A DNA stretch of 5,691 nucleotides from an uncultured Planctomycetaceae bacterium (GTDB taxonomy: Bacteria > Planctomycetota > Planctomycetia > Pirellulales > JACPPG01): contig CAMFLN010000265.1 in NCBI GenBank assembly GCA_945957305.1, forward strand, positions 1 through 5,691, written 5' to 3'. Numbering within the stretch: the first letter of the stretch is position 1; the number at the start of each line of letters is the position of its first letter. The notes beneath the pieces are model-generated. The model saw nothing but the letters and a program-made list of their open reading frames with translations. It ran no database searches and had not been told where the DNA came from. This document shows positions 5,685 through 5,691 of the stretch, in pieces. The position numbers and the translations under genes were made by a program.

Positions 5685-5691
5685 ATGTTTA
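5685..5691 (+). CDS. Start of a rightward gene, cut by the window edge
   Basis: An ATG at 5685 is preceded by AGGAG (5675-5679) with a five-base spacer, a near-ideal ribosome binding site. Only Met-Phe and one further base are inside the window, so the product cannot be judged. The preceding leader contains CAACGGC twice (5649-5655 and 5662-5668). The gene is divergent from the DUF1326 gene and may share its regulatory region. Confidence 0.5.

Overview
The window looks like chromosomal DNA of a GC-rich diderm bacterium, most likely a planctomycete of the Pirellulales type. This assignment is an inference from remembered family resemblance. It rests on a Porin_O_P outer-membrane porin with a long Pro/Ala-rich linker and coiled coil before the barrel, a DUF1326 protein with a signal peptide, and two small exported proteins that resemble unnamed planctomycete proteins.

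Five genes lie on the minus strand and are transcribed from right to left. They are a secreted DUF1326 protein (4558-5220), an exported protein of unknown function (3608-4285), a small exported protein with a cysteine cluster (3034-3570), a ClpP-like protein (2220-2786) and the porin (1-1899, cut by the left edge before its stop). A sixth gene on the plus strand begins at 5685 and is cut after two codons, so the 464-base gap at the right is a divergent intergenic region. The porin frame was read codon by codon: 633 codons from the start to the left edge, with no stop or frameshift.

The two exported proteins are 37 bases apart and probably share a transcript. The other gaps (272, 238 and 320 bases) are long enough to hold separate promoters, and weak candidates are listed for some. 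Four of the five minus-strand genes encode proteins with signal peptides, so the region serves mainly the envelope; the ClpP-like protein is the only predicted cytoplasmic product. No known pathway joins these genes, and I do not claim one.

Two observations stand out. First, the leader of the 3608-4285 gene contains an intrinsic-terminator-like hairpin with a six-T tail just before the ribosome binding site, together with an alternative stem that would sequester the 5' arm of that hairpin; this is the layout of a transcription attenuator. Second, the ClpP-like protein keeps the nucleophile Ser and the His but has Gly where ClpP has its catalytic Asp, and it lacks the N-terminal axial-loop segment. 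I saw no tRNA, rRNA, CRISPR array, insertion sequence or phage gene.
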